Of a stretch of 64,000 nucleotides of DNA, positions 27,785 through 40,000 are shown piece by piece; position 1 is the first letter of the stretch, and each line of letters opens with the position of its first letter. Below the pieces are notes generated by a model. The model made no database searches. It saw only the letters and a program-made list of their open reading frames with translations, and was not told where the DNA came from. The stretch comes from Chamaea fasciata (lineage: Eukaryota > Chordata > Aves > Passeriformes > Sylviidae): contig JARCOQ010000004.1 in the NCBI GenBank assembly GCA_029207755.1, positions 38,791,185 through 38,855,184 on the forward strand. The letters are read 5' to 3'. The translations under genes were made by a program, and so were the position numbers.

Positions 27785-28369
27785 CGTTAGGAAAAAAGAA
27801 ATAGGAAAAAGAAAAATGAACAATGTTCAGCCTTGTTGAAGGACCATTGGAGTGAACACTCGCATCGTCTGCATCTGAGTCACTCATGGTTCATGCACTT
27901 TCATTTGGTCACGGTCTCCGTCTTTCAACATGACAGGGTTATTAGAATTCTGTGGCACCATAAGGTGCTTGATGGCATATAAAGCTTTGCCAATCAACTG
28001 TGTGCAGGGTGAAACCTGCATTCCCCGTTTTTAATTTTTTTTTTTTTGCCTCACTGGTACACAACACAGCAACACAGGGCCTTCAGCAAATGAAACAAAG
28101 AAAAATTGCTGATTTCCTTCAAAACTGAGTGACCCAACTGCCGTGCTATGTCAGCCACAGACGCAAAAGCTGTGACTAAATTGAAAGGCTCCTGGGAAAT
28201 TTTTGGAAATGCCATGACAGCAGCCCTCAATTCACCCACTGGGCTGATGCATCCTCATGACCTTCCAAAACTTGCTACTCAGATCCATCCATCCAAGTAA
28301 CAGTGGCCTATCATGTCCTTCCCAAAATCCGCACTTTTGGGATCAATTGCCTGCACTTAATTATCAATC
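27785..28369 (-). other. Unassigned ERV interior
   Basis: No retroviral domain was recognised on the minus strand. The longest piece, 28239-28051 (62 codons, with a hydrophobic LKALCCCVVYQ end), could be any remnant, such as a membrane-spanning tail, but I cannot assign it. Confidence 0.35.
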
Positions 28370-28461
28370 GAGCAATGAGCTCAAACAAAGCATGTGCCGT
28401 CTTTTGCGGCTGAAAATGAGCAATTAGCTCAAATTATGTACTTGCCGTCTATTGCGGCTGA
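28370..28461. repeat. Two-copy 48-bp-period tandem repeat in the ERV interior
   Basis: Units 28370-28413 and 28418-28461 share gagcaat.agctcaaa at the left and the block tgccgtct.ttgcggctga at the right, with scattered differences between. It lies in the part of the ERV where no reading frame is recognisable. Confidence 0.8.
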
Positions 28462-28506
28462 TGGAGCAGGAAGACCCAGTCCAAATAGTGCCAGGGATAG
28501 GACCAT

Positions 28507-28800
28507 TCATCTCCATCGGCCAGTGGTACCTGTAGGATACAAAGGAATCACATGAAAGCAATCATTCAGAGTCACAATGAGGATCGGCCAATCTGAGGGA
28601 AACATGGTGGGCAACGGCATATCAGCCTGCAACATGTCCGTGCTGTCCACCACAGCATTAACTTTTTGGAGGTCTCGTAACAACCTCCATTTCCCAGAGG
28701 AAATGGAGGTTGTTACTTCTTTTCGATGCAGAGAGCAGGAGTGTCCCAAGACTGGTAAAAAGTTCCAGATGATCCTGGTCCAACAGCTCCTGAACCAAGT
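28507..28800 (-). pseudogene. Reverse transcriptase fragment, frameshifted
   Basis: Two minus-strand frames carry successive RT N-terminal pieces: LVQELLDQDHLELF in one frame (about 28745-28799) and, in another, KWRLLRDLQKVNAV followed by a motif-A-like block ILIVTLNDCFHVIPLYP. The block shows an Asn before the conserved Asp-Cys-Phe. A frameshift and a hairpin lie between the pieces. The palm catalytic YxDD region and everything downstream are missing, so this is dead. Confidence 0.75.
28677..28716. other. Perfect 18-bp-arm palindrome inside the RT remnant
   Basis: Arms GTAACAACCTCCATTTCC and GGAAATGGAGGTTGTTAC are separated by a 4-nt loop (caga). It coincides with the start of the KWRLL block of RT. 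Confidence 0.9.
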
Positions 28801-29091
28801 TCTGAAGGGTGATGAATGTGTCTTGAGCGACAGTTCATTTCAGAGGTCAAGGGGCAAGGGAAAGAAACGTGATGTCCATTTCAGGGACAGACAGGGTACA
28901 AATCGTTTCAGGACAGTCTCTGGCCACAACAACAGTCCAGTGAACTTGAGTCAGCCCGGTAGCTTCAGAACAGCTGTCTTCGCACCACCGGCTCTCTGTC
29001 CTGTAAACAGAAGACTCAAAAAACACAAATTGAGCAATCGTGGTCACTCCAAGGAGGCGCTGACCTCCTGGTGGCCATGCCCCCGCCTGCG

Positions 29092-30522
29092 CTAAAAGCG
29101 CATCTCGCGGGACCGGCCCCCGCCGCTGTCCCGGGTTCCGTGGGAGGCGGCGGGGCCGGGCTCACGGGCCCCGCAGAGCCCGTGCCTGTCGGCAAGGCAG
29201 GAGCGCTGGCCGTCATGGCCCGGACGAGGGACCTCGGTACAGCCACGGGTCCAGCCGGGACATGCGGACCCAGCGTGGGACGGACCGAGCTCATCACACG
29301 ACCCCCCGATCCAGGGCAGGGGGGGAACGGAACGCCGGGAGGGGCACGGTTTGCGGAGCCGCGACCCGGCCCCGCCCCGCCGCCCGAGACTCGCTCGGCT
29401 GCGGGGGGCGGGCGGCACAGAAGACGGAGGGGGAAGCAGCGCCGGGAGAGGCGCGGCCTGCGGAGCCATGGCCCCGCCCTGCCCCACCACCCGAGACTGG
29501 CCCAGCTGTGGTGGAGCGGGCGGCGGTGGAGGGTAAAGGGCCGAGGTGGGGGCAGGAGGCGGCATGGAGCCGCCCGGCCCGGGCCCCCACTCACAAGCCG
29601 TGTCACCCGCAGCGCCAGGCAGCACCGGCGCAGGGGAGGAGGCGTCTGGCCCCATGGCCAGCAACACCCCGCCCGCGCCGCAGAGACCCAACAGGGGCAC
29701 CGCCCGCCCCGCGGGGGGCAGGATGGACTGCCCGACCCTCGGGTCCACCGCGACCTGCGCAGGCACAAAGGCTGGCGCAGAGCCGGGCACGGCTGCCCGT
29801 GGCGGGGACTCCGCTTCAGCCTCGCTTGTCCTTCTCCTTGGGGCTGGGACAGGCGGACTAAGCCCCGCCCCCCTGCCCAGGGCCGGGAGAGCACCGAGGG
29901 GGGCAAAAACCCCCCCGCTCGTCAGCTTCCTCGGCAGGGGGACAGGAGGGCTCAGCCCCGCACTCTCCGCCAGCGCCGGGAGAGGGCCGGGGGGGGAAGC
30001 CCCCACTCTCTTCAGCCTCCTGGGCGCGGGGACGGGTGGGATCGATGGGACCGCCGCGGCCGCCTCCCCGGAATCCCGTGGGACCCCGCCCGGCTGGCCG
30101 GGAGCTGCATCCTCCCCCCGATCCGACTCGGAGCCTGTCTCAGCGTCGGAGAGGGACGCTTCTTCTTTCCCCCCAGCCTCGGCATCCGAGCTGGAAACCT
30201 TTCTAGGGGAGATGAAGTCTCTCTCGAAAGCTTTCCACCACTCGAAGCTACTTACACCATCAAAACATTGCTCCCAGAGCTCCAGTAACTCCTCCATGTG
30301 TGCATCGTTACGTGCAAACAAAGCCTGGATGGTATGGAAGCCGAATTGCCTCCACTCGTCCTGTGAGAGGGCTCTCCAGTCTTCAAAGAAAAACCCATTG
30401 CTTTTCCCATAATAATACAAACGCTTAAAATCATCCCCAGAAACAGAAACCGTCTGCCGCTCCAGGAAGGCTTGCAAACTGTGCAAGATCCAAGCCTCAT
30501 ACCTGGAAATACGGAATACCAT
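29092..30522 (-). pseudogene. gag-like ORF of the tRNA-Trp ERV (matrix-like start, proline-rich middle)
   Basis: The ATG at 30522 is preferred over an in-frame GTG 69 bases upstream. The first about 110 residues are a folded, aromatic-rich domain (FEDWRALSQDEW, LFARNDAHMEELLELWEQCF) in the matrix position. An acidic Ser-rich segment follows, then a long Pro/Ala/Gly/Arg region of extreme GC. Three evenly spaced PPVPxPR motifs occur at about 30039, 29949 and 29856. A YPPPPPAPP stretch further on sits where late domains often occur. The frame stays open to 29092 but its last part may be out of the original frame. Capsid and nucleocapsid motifs are not seen. The same region is open on the plus strand because of composition. 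Assignment as gag is by position and the matrix-like start, not by a recognised family match. Confidence 0.55.
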
Positions 30523-30610
30523 TTTTGCAAAAGACCAGTTACCAACCAGCCCTATTACCTTAAAGCTGACTCCACAGAATGCAATCCCCACAGTTTGAGG
30601 TCACCAAATT

Positions 30611-30628
30611 ATCACGTCAGCGTCACCA
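30611..30628 (-). other. Primer-binding site, tRNA-Trp type
   Basis: Minus-strand TGGTGACGCTGACGTGAT starts two bases after the 5'LTR. It matches the tRNA-Trp PBS used by avian leukosis-type viruses at all but two of 18 positions, as recalled. This is the main clue for the alpharetrovirus-like affiliation. Confidence 0.75.
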
Positions 30629-30630
30629 AA

Positions 30631-30892
30631 TGTCGCCGGTAGGGACACGAAAAAACCACACTCAGGTTCAGAGGTGAGCAGAGAAAGTTTATTATCATTT
30701 GCGATTTAAATAGGATTTGGAGTTTGGTCAAGGATTGGTAGATGAGAGGAACACCTTTCTCACCCTAGTGGTCAGTTCACCAGTCCATTACAGACTGGAA
30801 TGAAAACAATCTACTTGTTTATGTTACATTCGTGAGAGACTCCACTAGAAATATGTAAACAGTCATCAGAAGGGTAAAGAATCAGGGCGACA
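30631..30892 (-). repeat. 5' LTR (262 bp) of the tRNA-Trp ERV
   Basis: Paired with 27499-27770. Read on the minus strand it carries a TTTAAAT-type TATA substitute (about 30705-30713) and a poly(A) signal AATAAA (30688-30693) about 15 bases later. This compact U3-R-U5 layout fixes the orientation. Confidence 0.9.
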
Positions 30893-30898
30893 TCTAGA

Positions 30899-33800
30899 TA
30901 TATTTCTGCAGCTGAAATTAAAGCATTCCTCAGTTTTTCTCTACACTTCTATGCTGCTTGAGAATTCACTTAATTCCTGTAAGTAGTTCCTTTCAGCATA
31001 GGATGAAATGACAATTCCCATCCCATGCCTTCCCTTGAAGTCTTTGGAGATTCCTCAGGAAAGCACAATACAGAAAGAATATAATGATCTCTGCTAACTC
31101 TCAATTTACCTGGGCTGCCTCTCAGAGACCCAAGAGTTGCTGGTCTGTAAGGATCTTTATTTTCCAATTGCCAATTGCAAATATATTTGGGTCAGGATTT
31201 TTTGTACTATCTGTAAAATATAAATTGGCAGTGCATACTCATGCCCTATTCATCATGATTTCATAGTTCTTTCCTTTATTACATTTTGTTTTTTTAAAAA
31301 AGGCTGCATGAAACAGCATGCAGAAGACAAACTCTGTCAATAATTCCATAAATAATCCAGTTACCAGAAACAATGTTGTGGAAGTAATGAAATCCATCTA
31401 GAGGTTTGCTTCACTTTCAAAGAGAAAGTTTACTTCTAGAGCAAGTAGTGCTTTAGAAAGTGAAAAACATCACTGACTGCTGGTATTTTGAGATACTGCA
31501 TCTTCCCGAAAAGGAAAAAAAAATGGATAGCTCATAATAAATTGTCATATCAATTTTTAAGGTTCCATTAATTGCTTATTTTGATAGGTCAGTTAGCAAT
31601 ATTCACCAAAACAAAATGTTGTTTCAAAATACATTGATTTATGGTTATTATGTATCTATCCAACCTCTTTCAAAAAGCATAAAGTTTCATCTCTCTTATT
31701 GATGGCAATCATAGGTCCTAGTGAGTAACTGGATACTTCAAGGGATTAATTTAGAGAACCAGAACTTGTTTTATATTTGTCCTGGAAGAGTTTTTCACTG
31801 AATGCTGTTTGTGAAAAACAACGTCAAACTCAAGAGCTATGATTATTTTTTGCATCACCTTAAAATAAATTGTATTCCATACTTGTGCAACACTGAAAAA
31901 AATTAAAATGCTGCTTATTCTAAGTATAGTACTGTGTTTGTGCAAAAGTACAAATCATTCTGAACATCAGTGACAACATCAGCAACACACAGCACTTAAT
32001 AGAAATAACTAAAATTCATGGAAAGATATCAAGTAATCAACAGATGTTGTGACTACAGAAAAACTGCTCAGGGATGTGATAAGCCAGCTTTTAAGAGAAT
32101 TCTTTAGTGAGCTGTTCCCAAAGGGAGGACATTAACCACTGCCAAGGCTGTGCATTCTTGCAGGCTGGGAGAAACTGGAGAGCACTGTATATGTAATTTA
32201 GAGCTCCACCACCATAATCCACATAAGGAGGGTAGTGCTTGGGCATGTTCCAGTATATTCATCCAGTTTGAAGAGATGAATTGTCTTGAACTGTATGATA
32301 CTTTATCAGAGTGGTTCCACATCTTTTACATTCTTGGAGACAGACTAGTCCACAATGAAATAATGTTACCTAAGAAAGGTGGCAATCACTTTGAAGCTGT
32401 TTGACGAAGAACAAAGGTTACAATGACAACTAAAAGTCAGGATTTTAGACTAACTTTGTGAGAACAGTGGATTGAAACCCCTAAAACCCCTAAAAGGTTT
32501 GTATCTCAACAGAGTAAGAAGGTGAAGGTACTACATGATCTTCTATATACAAACTTCCCAATGGCACCTGCGAGCATTTGCAAGGTCTGTAATAACTGAT
32601 CAAAATAAAATGAAATTTGCATCTGCTGCAAAGAACAAAATCTTTCTGTATTCACTCCAGTATCAATATTTATTCCATAAAGCACATTTATTTTATAAGC
32701 TAAGAGGGGAAGAAGACAATTAGGGAAATTCCTACTGTACTTCAGCAACCTGAGAAGCAGATAAAATCAGCTCACAGATTGTGTCCTTACTGGGGCCTGC
32801 TGAGTAGTGTTGTTCTCTGTGGACCTCCTCTGGTACAGCAGACTGAAAGTCAGCAAGTACTTATATATAAAATAGGAAGAATACTATTTGTGTTGATGTT
32901 GAAATAGGCTTCTCAAAGATGTATGTACATGCAAATACACATAAGTGCACATTAAAACATTTTTCCTGCCTTTCATAGTTAGGGGAGGCCTCCTGGGAGG
33001 GAATCTGTATTGATTTCTGCAGAAATACTAGAACTTCTTTTGCTATGATTCAGTATCAGCCAATGCTGCTTTAGGAAAAAATAGAATAACAAATATTTAC
33101 TTGATGAAATGAATGCTGAAATCCTCAACAATCAGCTGGTGTAAACATCAACAGGTAAATTGAATTTTCATTCACAATCTCACACAAAATACAGCATTAT
33201 GGATATTAAGAGGGACAACACAGTCATTTAATGTTTTCTCTATGGACAGATGTTTGCTGAAATGAACCTTTATTATTTGATCTTATACTGAATTCTAAGC
33301 AAGACAAATTAGGTATCTGAACAGCTCTTGGCAGATTCAGGATCATGGGCAATAAGCCCCTTGCCGGTGTAAATACTAGTTGGGGCTAAACAACCACTGC
33401 ACACCATTGAAGTACTACTTGCTGTATACAGATAATTACATAACTAGCAAGCTAGGAAATTTAAATGAATGTTTATAAGGGACTTAAAGTGCAATGCTGG
33501 GAGCAAGCAAGTGCTAATTTTATTGCAACCAGTAGAAGCATAGTTAAATGTCTTTGGACTTTACAATGTTAAATCCAAACTAAACAGGCAGAATACATGT
33601 TTGCATTATAGGCCCTTAGACAACATTTTGTATTTTCAGTTCTGCTTCTGGCTGGTGTGACCTGACCAGAAATATGCTACACATAACCGGATTTCTGATA
33701 CACATGCATTTGTGAGGGGAGGTTCTCAGACAGAGTTAACCTGGAACATACAAGGAGAATTTTTCAGGTTCTGCCACATTAAGTGAGGGGAGCTTCATGG

Positions 33801-36274
33801 CAGTGGACAAAATTAAGAAAGGCTAAATAATAGCCTTATTTTGTCTCTCTTCCCAACTCCTTCAAAGAATAAGAATGAATATTTCATACTAGTTTCGTAC
33901 TTCTAATAGCATTAGTTGCTCCTTTGACAGTATAAGTGAGACAAAACTATCTTTTTCAGAGAAAGTTGGTGTAGAAGACCAAGTTAGACATGGTACTAGA
34001 AGGACTGATTGATTTATCGTGCAAAGTTCCCTTGTAGCTGTCTTGTTGCTTCACTCAAAAACTAAACCTCTGCAGCTGTTACATGGAGTTAAATTATTTG
34101 GTTTTGAATGTCAGCACCCTTATTTGTACAGTATAAGGCCACCATGAACTCAGTGTTTTCACTGATTCCATCTTTAAAAGATTTGTTCTCTGTGTATCTT
34201 GAAGTAAACAAATTGGCTTACAGTCAGCTAGACCTATCCAGCCAAGGCCTGGCTATTCATCTGAACAATAAGGTTTACCTGAAATGCTTAACAGCACATT
34301 GCTAATCTTCAAGTCCTACATTCTGACCTTGTGACAGAGCTCTGAACCTGGAACAGGATGTGCTATTTATCTGATTCACTGTTGAACTTGTAACACAAAA
34401 ATAGTAAGCACTCAACTAAATGCTATGAGTACCAATTACTGTTCTTCCTAGGTTTCATACAAGTTAAATATATAAAAATATTTGTACAGATATGTAATAG
34501 ATGCATTAGAAAGAAGGAATACACATTCATAAGGGAATCATGTCCTTTCAGAGTTCATGCTGTGGAGATCAAGTGTTTTTTATGCCATCTGGTTGCCCAA
34601 GCCCTTGAACGCATAATTAAATTCAGCTAACTGACATCTTGGTTAACATTTTTGTCATTCTCTGCACATTTATTTTCCTCTGCTTACAGAACTAGGAAAG
34701 TCTGCAATGCCTACATGCATGGCGATCCACCATGGGGAAGTCATATGCACACAAAACAATCATTTGAACCTGAAGCCTGCATTGCATTTACAATGGCAGA
34801 GACCCTCCACTGTTACAGGCACTAGTATTTGGGAAGAATAGATGGAAATTATTTGGTGGCTTTAAGAAGGGAAAGGGAGAGGAAAAGGGGAAAGGGAAGG
34901 AAAAAGGGAAGAGGGAAAGGGGAAATGGGAAAGGGGAAAGGGAAAAGGGGAAGGGGGAAAGGGGAAAGGGGAAAGGGGAAAGGGGAAAGGGGAAAGGGGA
35001 AAGGGAATTCTGGTGCTAACTGAGATGCAACTGCAGTGACAAGTGTCTCAAATCTTTTGCATTGACCAGAATGTGTTCTGCCAGTTACTGAAGCAACAGC
35101 AAGGTATCATATATCATGCTATGTGTGCAACAATATTTATGTGCTTCTCACAGACCCGTGGTGGGGCAGAGGTCTAAAGTGCACTTGAGGTTCCCATACT
35201 TAGTGGAGAGAAGGGCTTGGTAACTCAGGCTGTGCTGCCCAGCCATGCTCCAGCACGGCCTGTGCGCCAAACTAGAGGTTATGCAAGCAAATCAGCACAA
35301 TCTAATATCCTCTTCACACCAGCAGTACTGGTTGGCTTTAATTTAGCACTGTGTTAACTACCCACACTGGAGCCCACTTCTAACTGACTGTCTTGGAAGC
35401 CAAAGCAGAACTTGTTTGTGTCTGCCCTACAACAGGAGCCTTGGAAAGGCTTTCAGTGAAATCATACTAAGTAGCACAACACTTTAAGCAGCCAAGAAAA
35501 TACTAGGGATTACACAATTACCTTTAGCCACATTCCTCTCTGGAAATTAGGAGTCTTACTAGTGAAAGGCTTCTCCCAGCTCCCAGTCTGCTCCCTGGAC
35601 CACAGCCCTGGTGCGTTCTGAAGATGTGGCTCTTTCTAGAAGATAAGTCCTTAGAGAAAACCATAATTTCCTATTTCCTGAGGAGACTGACACACAAAGC
35701 TCTCCCCTTGAAATCAATTAGAAATCAGAAAACAATTCAGTATTTTCTTCAGTCTAGGGTTATAACAGCATTTTTCATATACTGGGGAGAATGTAAGAGT
35801 TAAAATAATGTTAAAGAGCTAGCTAACATTCTTAACTGATTCTTAAACAAAACTTGTGCTGGTACAGAAAAACCTCAAAACAGGACCTACTATCATAATA
35901 TTAGGCCTACTATGATAAAAGGACAGTTTTCCAAAATAAAACTTTCTTTAACAGGAATATCTTATTTCAGAAAATATAATGGGACTAGGAAAATGGGTTA
36001 AGGCCAGAGACATCTCTCTAGTCTCACTACTGTCCCTAGAGATGATTTATGATAATATGGTGCGAATATGCAAGCACAGGCATACTCAAGAACCATTCCA
36101 TTCATGTTGTACTACATGCGCAAAGGCTGTGTAGTAAGAAAATCCTAAAAGCTGAAATAGCACTAGCGACATGAGCTGTAGAATTCACAAGACCCCTTCA
36201 CCAGCACCAGTAAGCACAGAAGAATTAACATGAGGATATTACTCAACAGTATCCAAAATTTTGAAAGGAAGTTA
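30899..36274. other. Intergenic, AT-rich, nothing except a purine repeat
   Basis: No coding gene or transposable element was recognised. The only marked structure is the G/A tract at 34867-35006. Confidence 0.55.
34867..35006 (+). repeat. Pure purine tract with (GGGGAAA)n core
   Basis: About 140 bases that are purine on the + strand apart from a single T near 34926. They end in seven perfect GGGGAAA units (34954-35002). Four or more G4 runs with 3-nt loops are an ideal intramolecular G-quadruplex layout, and the tract can also form triplex DNA. It is likely length-variable and prone to sequencing error. Confidence 0.9.
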
Positions 36275-36410
36275 ATGTATTGTCTTGGTTTAACACATTT
36301 GAGGGGGACAATTTAAATTCGTTACCCCCCCGTAGTTTTAACCAATCCCTTTCCACCATTAAGGAGAAACAAATATGACTAGATATAACTGAAAAATAAC
36401 AGTTTACTAA

Positions 36411-36930
36411 TGTAGTGGTTTGAAAGCAAAACAAATGAGAGGCTCCAAGTCAGAGATACAATTTAATAGGAAAAAAAGAAAGAAAGTAAAATAAAATAGA
36501 TGCAATAATACAAAAGACCACTGACAGAGTCAGAATACAACCTGAGCAGAGTGATGGAAGCAGTCCAGATGAGGTGGTCTTCCTGAAGCAGTGATCCTGT
36601 AGAAAGGTCTGGTAGCTCGGGTCCTCTGGAAATCCAGTGGGTAAGGGCCCCCTCTAGTGTTCAGAGTCTCAGCTTATATCCAGGCTGGAATGCTTGGTTC
36701 CTCCCTCTGGGCAGAGCATCTCACAATGGAATGGTGAGTCATGTGATAAGGCCTGATGGGCCCATTAACAGGAGATAGTCCAGGAGGGGGTTATCTGTGA
36801 GCTGTGTAGCAAAGGTGCTGATGGGCCCATTAACAGAAGATAAGCCAGAGTGGAGGAGGCAGGGAGCACTGCCTCACCTGGTTTCAACAGTTCATGAAGA
36901 TGGTGATAGAATATACTTCAACCCAGGACA
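36411..36930 (-). repeat. 3' LTR of the tRNA-Lys ERV
   Basis: 520 bp. It carries the same internal duplication and TATA-like element (about 36674-36680). The preceding purine-rich tract (minus strand GGGATGGATAA just before the LTR) is weak. Confidence 0.92.
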
Positions 36931-37040
36931 TTATCCATCCCTTATTCTATTACCATCTACATCATCCCAAATCAATACCTTCCTTAAACTACACACACAC
37001 ACACACATATATATGATGAAAACCTACACACAGTTCTCAC

Positions 37041-40000
37041 TTAAAATAAGGTCTCCTTGTGGTACACAGTGGGTTCCCCATCCTTTTGCATCACCCACCA
37101 AGTGTAACCAGGTCCTTGAGCAAAGACAACCCCACGGATAGGTTTGCCCTTGCCCAAGGTGGGATTAATCCAAACAGTCTTTCCTAACATACCTCTCATG
37201 TGTACCACAGGGACCCTATCTCCATCCACTGTGTGCAAGGATTCAGACTGGGCAGGACCAACTCGATTGATGGACCCTCAGGTATTGACCATCCAGGTGG
37301 CTTTTGCTAAGTTCTGTTCCCAATTTTTGAAGGTCCCTCCGCCAAGTGCCTTAAGGGTAGTTTTAAGCAGTCCATTGCAGCGTTCCACCTTCCCAGCAGC
37401 TGGTGCATGATATGGGATATGGTATATCCATTCGATTCCATGTTCTCTGGCCCAAGTGCTTATGAGGTCATTCTTGAAATGAGTCCTGTTGTCTGACTCA
37501 ATTCTCTCAGGGGTGCCATGTCTCCACAGGACCTGCTTTTCCAGGCCCAAGATGGTGTTCTGGGCAGTAGCATGAGGCACAGGGTAGGTCTCCTGCCATC
37601 CAGTGGTTGCTTCCACCATGGTGAGCACGTAGCGCTTGCCTTGGCGGGTTTGGGGAAGGGTGATGTAGTCAATTTGCCAGTCTTCCCCAGACCTATACTT
37701 TGACTATCGTCCACCATACCACAGAGGCTTCACTCGCTTGGCCTGTTTGATTGCAGCACAGGTCTCGCAGTCATGGATAGCCTGGGAGATGCTGTCCATA
37801 GTAATGTCCACCCCTCGGTCACGAGCCCATCGATATGTTGCATCTCTCCCTTGATGACCAGAGGCATCATGAGCCCAACGAGCTAGGAATAATTCTCCTT
37901 TGTGCTGCCAGTCTAGATCAACCTGTGATACTTTCACCTTGGCAGCTCGATCCACCTGCTCGTTGTTATGATGTTCTTCATTAGCCCGACTCTTGGGTAC
38001 GTGCGCATCCACGTGTCGAACCTTCACGGTCAGCCTTTCTACTCGGGTGGCGATGTCCTGCCAAATCTCAGCAGCCCAGATGGGTTTCCCTCTGCGCTGC
38101 CAGTTGGCCTTTCTCCAGCGGTCCAGCCATCCCCACAGAGCATTAGTTACCATCCACAAGTCAGTGTAGAGATAGAGCCTCGTCTACTTCTCTCATTCAG
38201 CAATAACCAAAGCCAGCTGGACAGCTTTAAGCTCTGCGACCTGACTCGATCCACCTTCGCCTTCGGTAGCTTGTGCAACTCGTCGTGTGGGGCTCCATAC
38301 AGCAGCTTTCCATTTCCGGTTAGCACCTACAATTCGGCAGGAACCGTCGGTGAAAAGGGCATATCGTCTCTCACTCTCCGGTAGTTCGTTGTATGGTGGG
38401 GCTTCCTCGGCCCGTGTCACTTGCTCCTCCTCTTCTTCAGAGGATAATCCAAAGGTCTCACCTTCAGGCCAGTTTGTTATAATTTCCAGAATCCCAGGGC
38501 GATTCAGGTTTCCAATACGGGCGCGCTACGTGATCAGGGCGATCCATTTGCTCCACGTGGTGTCAGTGGCGTGATGTGTGGTAGGAACTTTTCCCTTGAA
38601 CATCCCCCCCAGCACCGGTAGTCGAGGTGCCAGAAGTGGCTGTGCTTCAGTACCAATCACCTCTGAGGCAGCTTGGACTCCTTCATAGGCGGCTAAGATT
38701 TTCTTCTCTGTGGGAGTGTAGTTGGCTTTGGATCCTCTGTAGCTTCGGCTCCAGAATCCCAGTGGTCATCCCCGAGTCTCACCCAGCACCTTCTGCCAAA
38801 GGCTCCAGGACAGACCATGGCTCCCAGCTGCAGAGTAAAGCCCATTCTTCACCTCTGATCCTGTCCTGACTGGGCCAAGGGCTACCGCATGCGCGATTTC
38901 CTGCTTGATCTGGGCGAAAGCTTGCTGCTGTTCTGGGCCCCAGTGGAAATCGTTCTTCTTGCGGGTAACCAGGTAGAGAGGGTTCACGATTTGGCTATAC
39001 TCGGGAATGTGCATCCTCCAGAAGCCTATGGCACCTAGGAAAGCTTGTGTTTCCTTCTTGTTGGTCAGTGGAGACATTGCAGTGATCTTATTGATGACTT
39101 CAGTGGGAATCTGACGCCATCCATCTTGCCACTTCACTCCCAGAAACTGGATCTCTCAAGCAGGTCCCTTGACTTTGCTCCTCTTGATGGCGAAGCCGGC
39201 CTTTAGGAGAATCTGAATGATCTTCTCTCCCTTCTCAAAGACTTCTGTTGCTGTGTTTCCCCACACGATAATGTTGTCAATGTATTGCAGGTGTTCTGGA
39301 GCCTCACTCTTTTCCAGTGCAGCCTGGATCAGTCCATGGCAAATGGTGGGACTGTGCTTCCACCCCTGGGGCAGTCGGTTCCAGGTGTACTGCATGCCCC
39401 TCCAGGTGAAGGCAAACTGAGGCCTGCATTCTGCTGCCAGAGGAATGGAGAAAAAGGCATTTGCAATATCAATGGTCGCATACCATTTTGCTGCCTTGGA
39501 TTCCAGCTCATACTGAAGCTCCAACATGTCTGGTACAGCAGCGCTCAGTGGTGGTGTGACTTCATTCAGGCCACAGTAATCCACTGTCAGTCTCCATTCT
39601 CCACTGGACTTACGCACGGGCCATATAGGGCTATTAAAGGGTGAACGAGCCTTGCTTACCACCCCTTGGCTCTCCAGCTCACGAATCATCTTATGGATGG
39701 GGACCACAGAGTCTCTGTCGGTGCGATATTGCCAACGGTGCACTGTTGCTCTGGCGATCGGTACCTGTTGTTCTTCAACTTTCAGAAGTCTCACAGCAGA
39801 GGGGTCATCTGAGAGTCCAGGCAAGGTACTCAGTTGTCTGATGCCTTCTGTCTCTAGAGCAGCTATGCCAAAAACCCAGCGGTATCCTTTTGGGTTTTTG
39901 AAATACCCATTTCTGAGATAGTCTATGCCCAAAATGCATGGGGCCTCTGGACCAGTCACAATGGGGTGTTTCTGCCATTCTTTCCCAGTTAGACTCACTT

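Larger units (their letters stand above)
27499..30892 (-). mobile_element. Endogenous retrovirus, tRNA-Trp primed, internally deleted, minus strand
   Basis: A complete LTR-to-LTR element flanked by a perfect 6-bp TSD, TCTAGA (27493-27498 and 30893-30898). LTR ends are TGTCGCC/GGCGACA. Reading leftward the order is 5'LTR (30631-30892), PBS, gag-like ORF, RT fragment, unassigned sequence, a purine-rich tract (27771-27784) and 3'LTR. The 6-bp TSD plus a Trp-type PBS places it with alpharetrovirus-like avian elements. The internal region is only about 2.86 kb. No capsid major homology region, protease DTGA, integrase or env was recognised, so the element is deleted and non-autonomous. LTR-LTR differences (about six substitutions plus two small indels) indicate a fairly recent insertion. 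Confidence 0.88.

Noticed and set aside
28577..29095. 172-codon plus-strand frame in the same ERV
   Set aside because: Opposite to the RT remnant and without domain similarity.
29071..30288. 405-codon plus-strand frame across the tRNA-Trp ERV gag
   Set aside because: Composition-driven antisense frame. LTR order, PBS and poly(A) signal fix the element on the minus strand.
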